A stretch of DNA of 5,265 bases from a bacterium (GTDB lineage: Bacteria > UBA9089 > CG2-30-40-21 > SBAY01). Below the pieces are notes generated by a model. It searched no databases, was not told the origin of the DNA, and saw only the letters and a program-made list of their open reading frames with translations. The stretch spans positions 1-5,265 of the forward strand of contig JBFLYA010000260.1 of assembly GCA_040757115.1 (NCBI GenBank), given 5' to 3'. The first letter of the stretch is position 1. The number at the start of each line of letters is the position of its first letter. The position numbers and the translations under genes were made by a program. Below are positions 5,188 to 5,265 of the stretch, in pieces.

Positions 5188-5255
5188 TAAACCTGAAAGG
5201 TTTAAATTTTACATAACCGTAGGTGAAACCTACGGAAATGGACATCTACGATGTC
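5188..5255. repeat. Three consecutive perfect hairpins with 3-base loops
   Basis: Hairpin 1: TAAACCT (5188-5194), loop GAA, AGGTTTA (5198-5204). Hairpin 2: CCGTAGGT (5217-5224), loop GAA, ACCTACGG (5228-5235). Hairpin 3: GACATC (5241-5246), loop TAC, GATGTC (5250-5255). Every stem is perfectly paired, and the spacers are 12 and 5 bases. Hairpins 1 and 2 have mirror cores (ACCT-GAA-AGGT and AGGT-GAA-ACCT), so their arms could also pair with each other. The cluster resembles compound REP/BIME-like intergenic elements. It may continue past the window end. Confidence 0.75.
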
Positions 5256-5265
5256 TCTCAACCCT

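Larger units (their letters stand above)
4792..5265. other. Gene-free, repeat-rich region after dnaN
   Basis: No credible coding region is visible on either strand, and there is no recF start and no clear intrinsic terminator directly after dnaN. The stretch holds the inverted repeat at 4905-5012, fragments of repeats shared with the left end of the window (4883-4894 and 5065-5076), a CCCGC/GCGGG hairpin and a cluster of three hairpins at the right edge. Confidence 0.65.

Noticed and set aside
5238-5265. Start of a gene running off the window (ATG at 5238)
   Set aside because: No ribosome binding site, and the bases are explained by the third hairpin; too short to judge.

Overview
The window is a bacterial chromosomal segment carrying the replication origin neighbourhood. 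It encodes three confident proteins, all on the + strand: an NCS2/AzgA-type purine permease, the replication initiator DnaA and the beta sliding clamp DnaN. DnaA and DnaN are complete and ordinary in length. The DNA around them is AT-rich, and the gene-free parts are full of short-period and inverted repeats of the kind often seen in repeat-rich genomes of uncultivated bacteria. I cannot place the organism in a phylum from this sequence. Strong AGGAGG ribosome binding sites and B. subtilis-like origin logic are visible, but they do not prove a Firmicute.

Layout. Positions 1-190 hold a mosaic of degenerate tandem repeats with periods of 10, 8-9 and 8 bases, plus a 14-base direct repeat. A sigma70-type promoter (197-226) and a perfect Shine-Dalgarno lead into the permease (283-1653). 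The 566-base gap 1654-2219 holds an AT-rich hairpin, a T-rich stretch with an extended -10 promoter, and a 118-bp sequence present twice in tandem (1902-2019 and 2040-2157, one mismatch). Each copy carries five DnaA-box-like 9-mers, so ten lie just upstream of dnaA (2220-3575). The 118-base dnaA-dnaN gap has a perfect DnaA box next to the dnaA stop. Further on, a weak box runs directly into a run of trinucleotides resembling the DnaA-trio/unwinding element of B. subtilis. dnaN follows (3694-4791). The last 474 bases contain no gene, only inverted repeats and three consecutive perfect short-loop hairpins, the last ending 10 bases before the window ends.

How it fits together. The two box-bearing regions flanking dnaA suggest a bipartite oriC: a duplicated DnaA-binding platform upstream and a candidate unwinding site downstream. 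The upstream boxes lie between the predicted dnaA promoter and its start codon, so the same array could let DnaA repress its own synthesis. DnaA opens the origin and DnaN then tethers the replicative polymerase. The permease has clearly higher GC than dnaA/dnaN and no evident functional link to them beyond nucleotide precursor salvage. The most notable finding is the near-perfect tandem duplication of the DnaA-box cluster together with the downstream candidate unwinding element.
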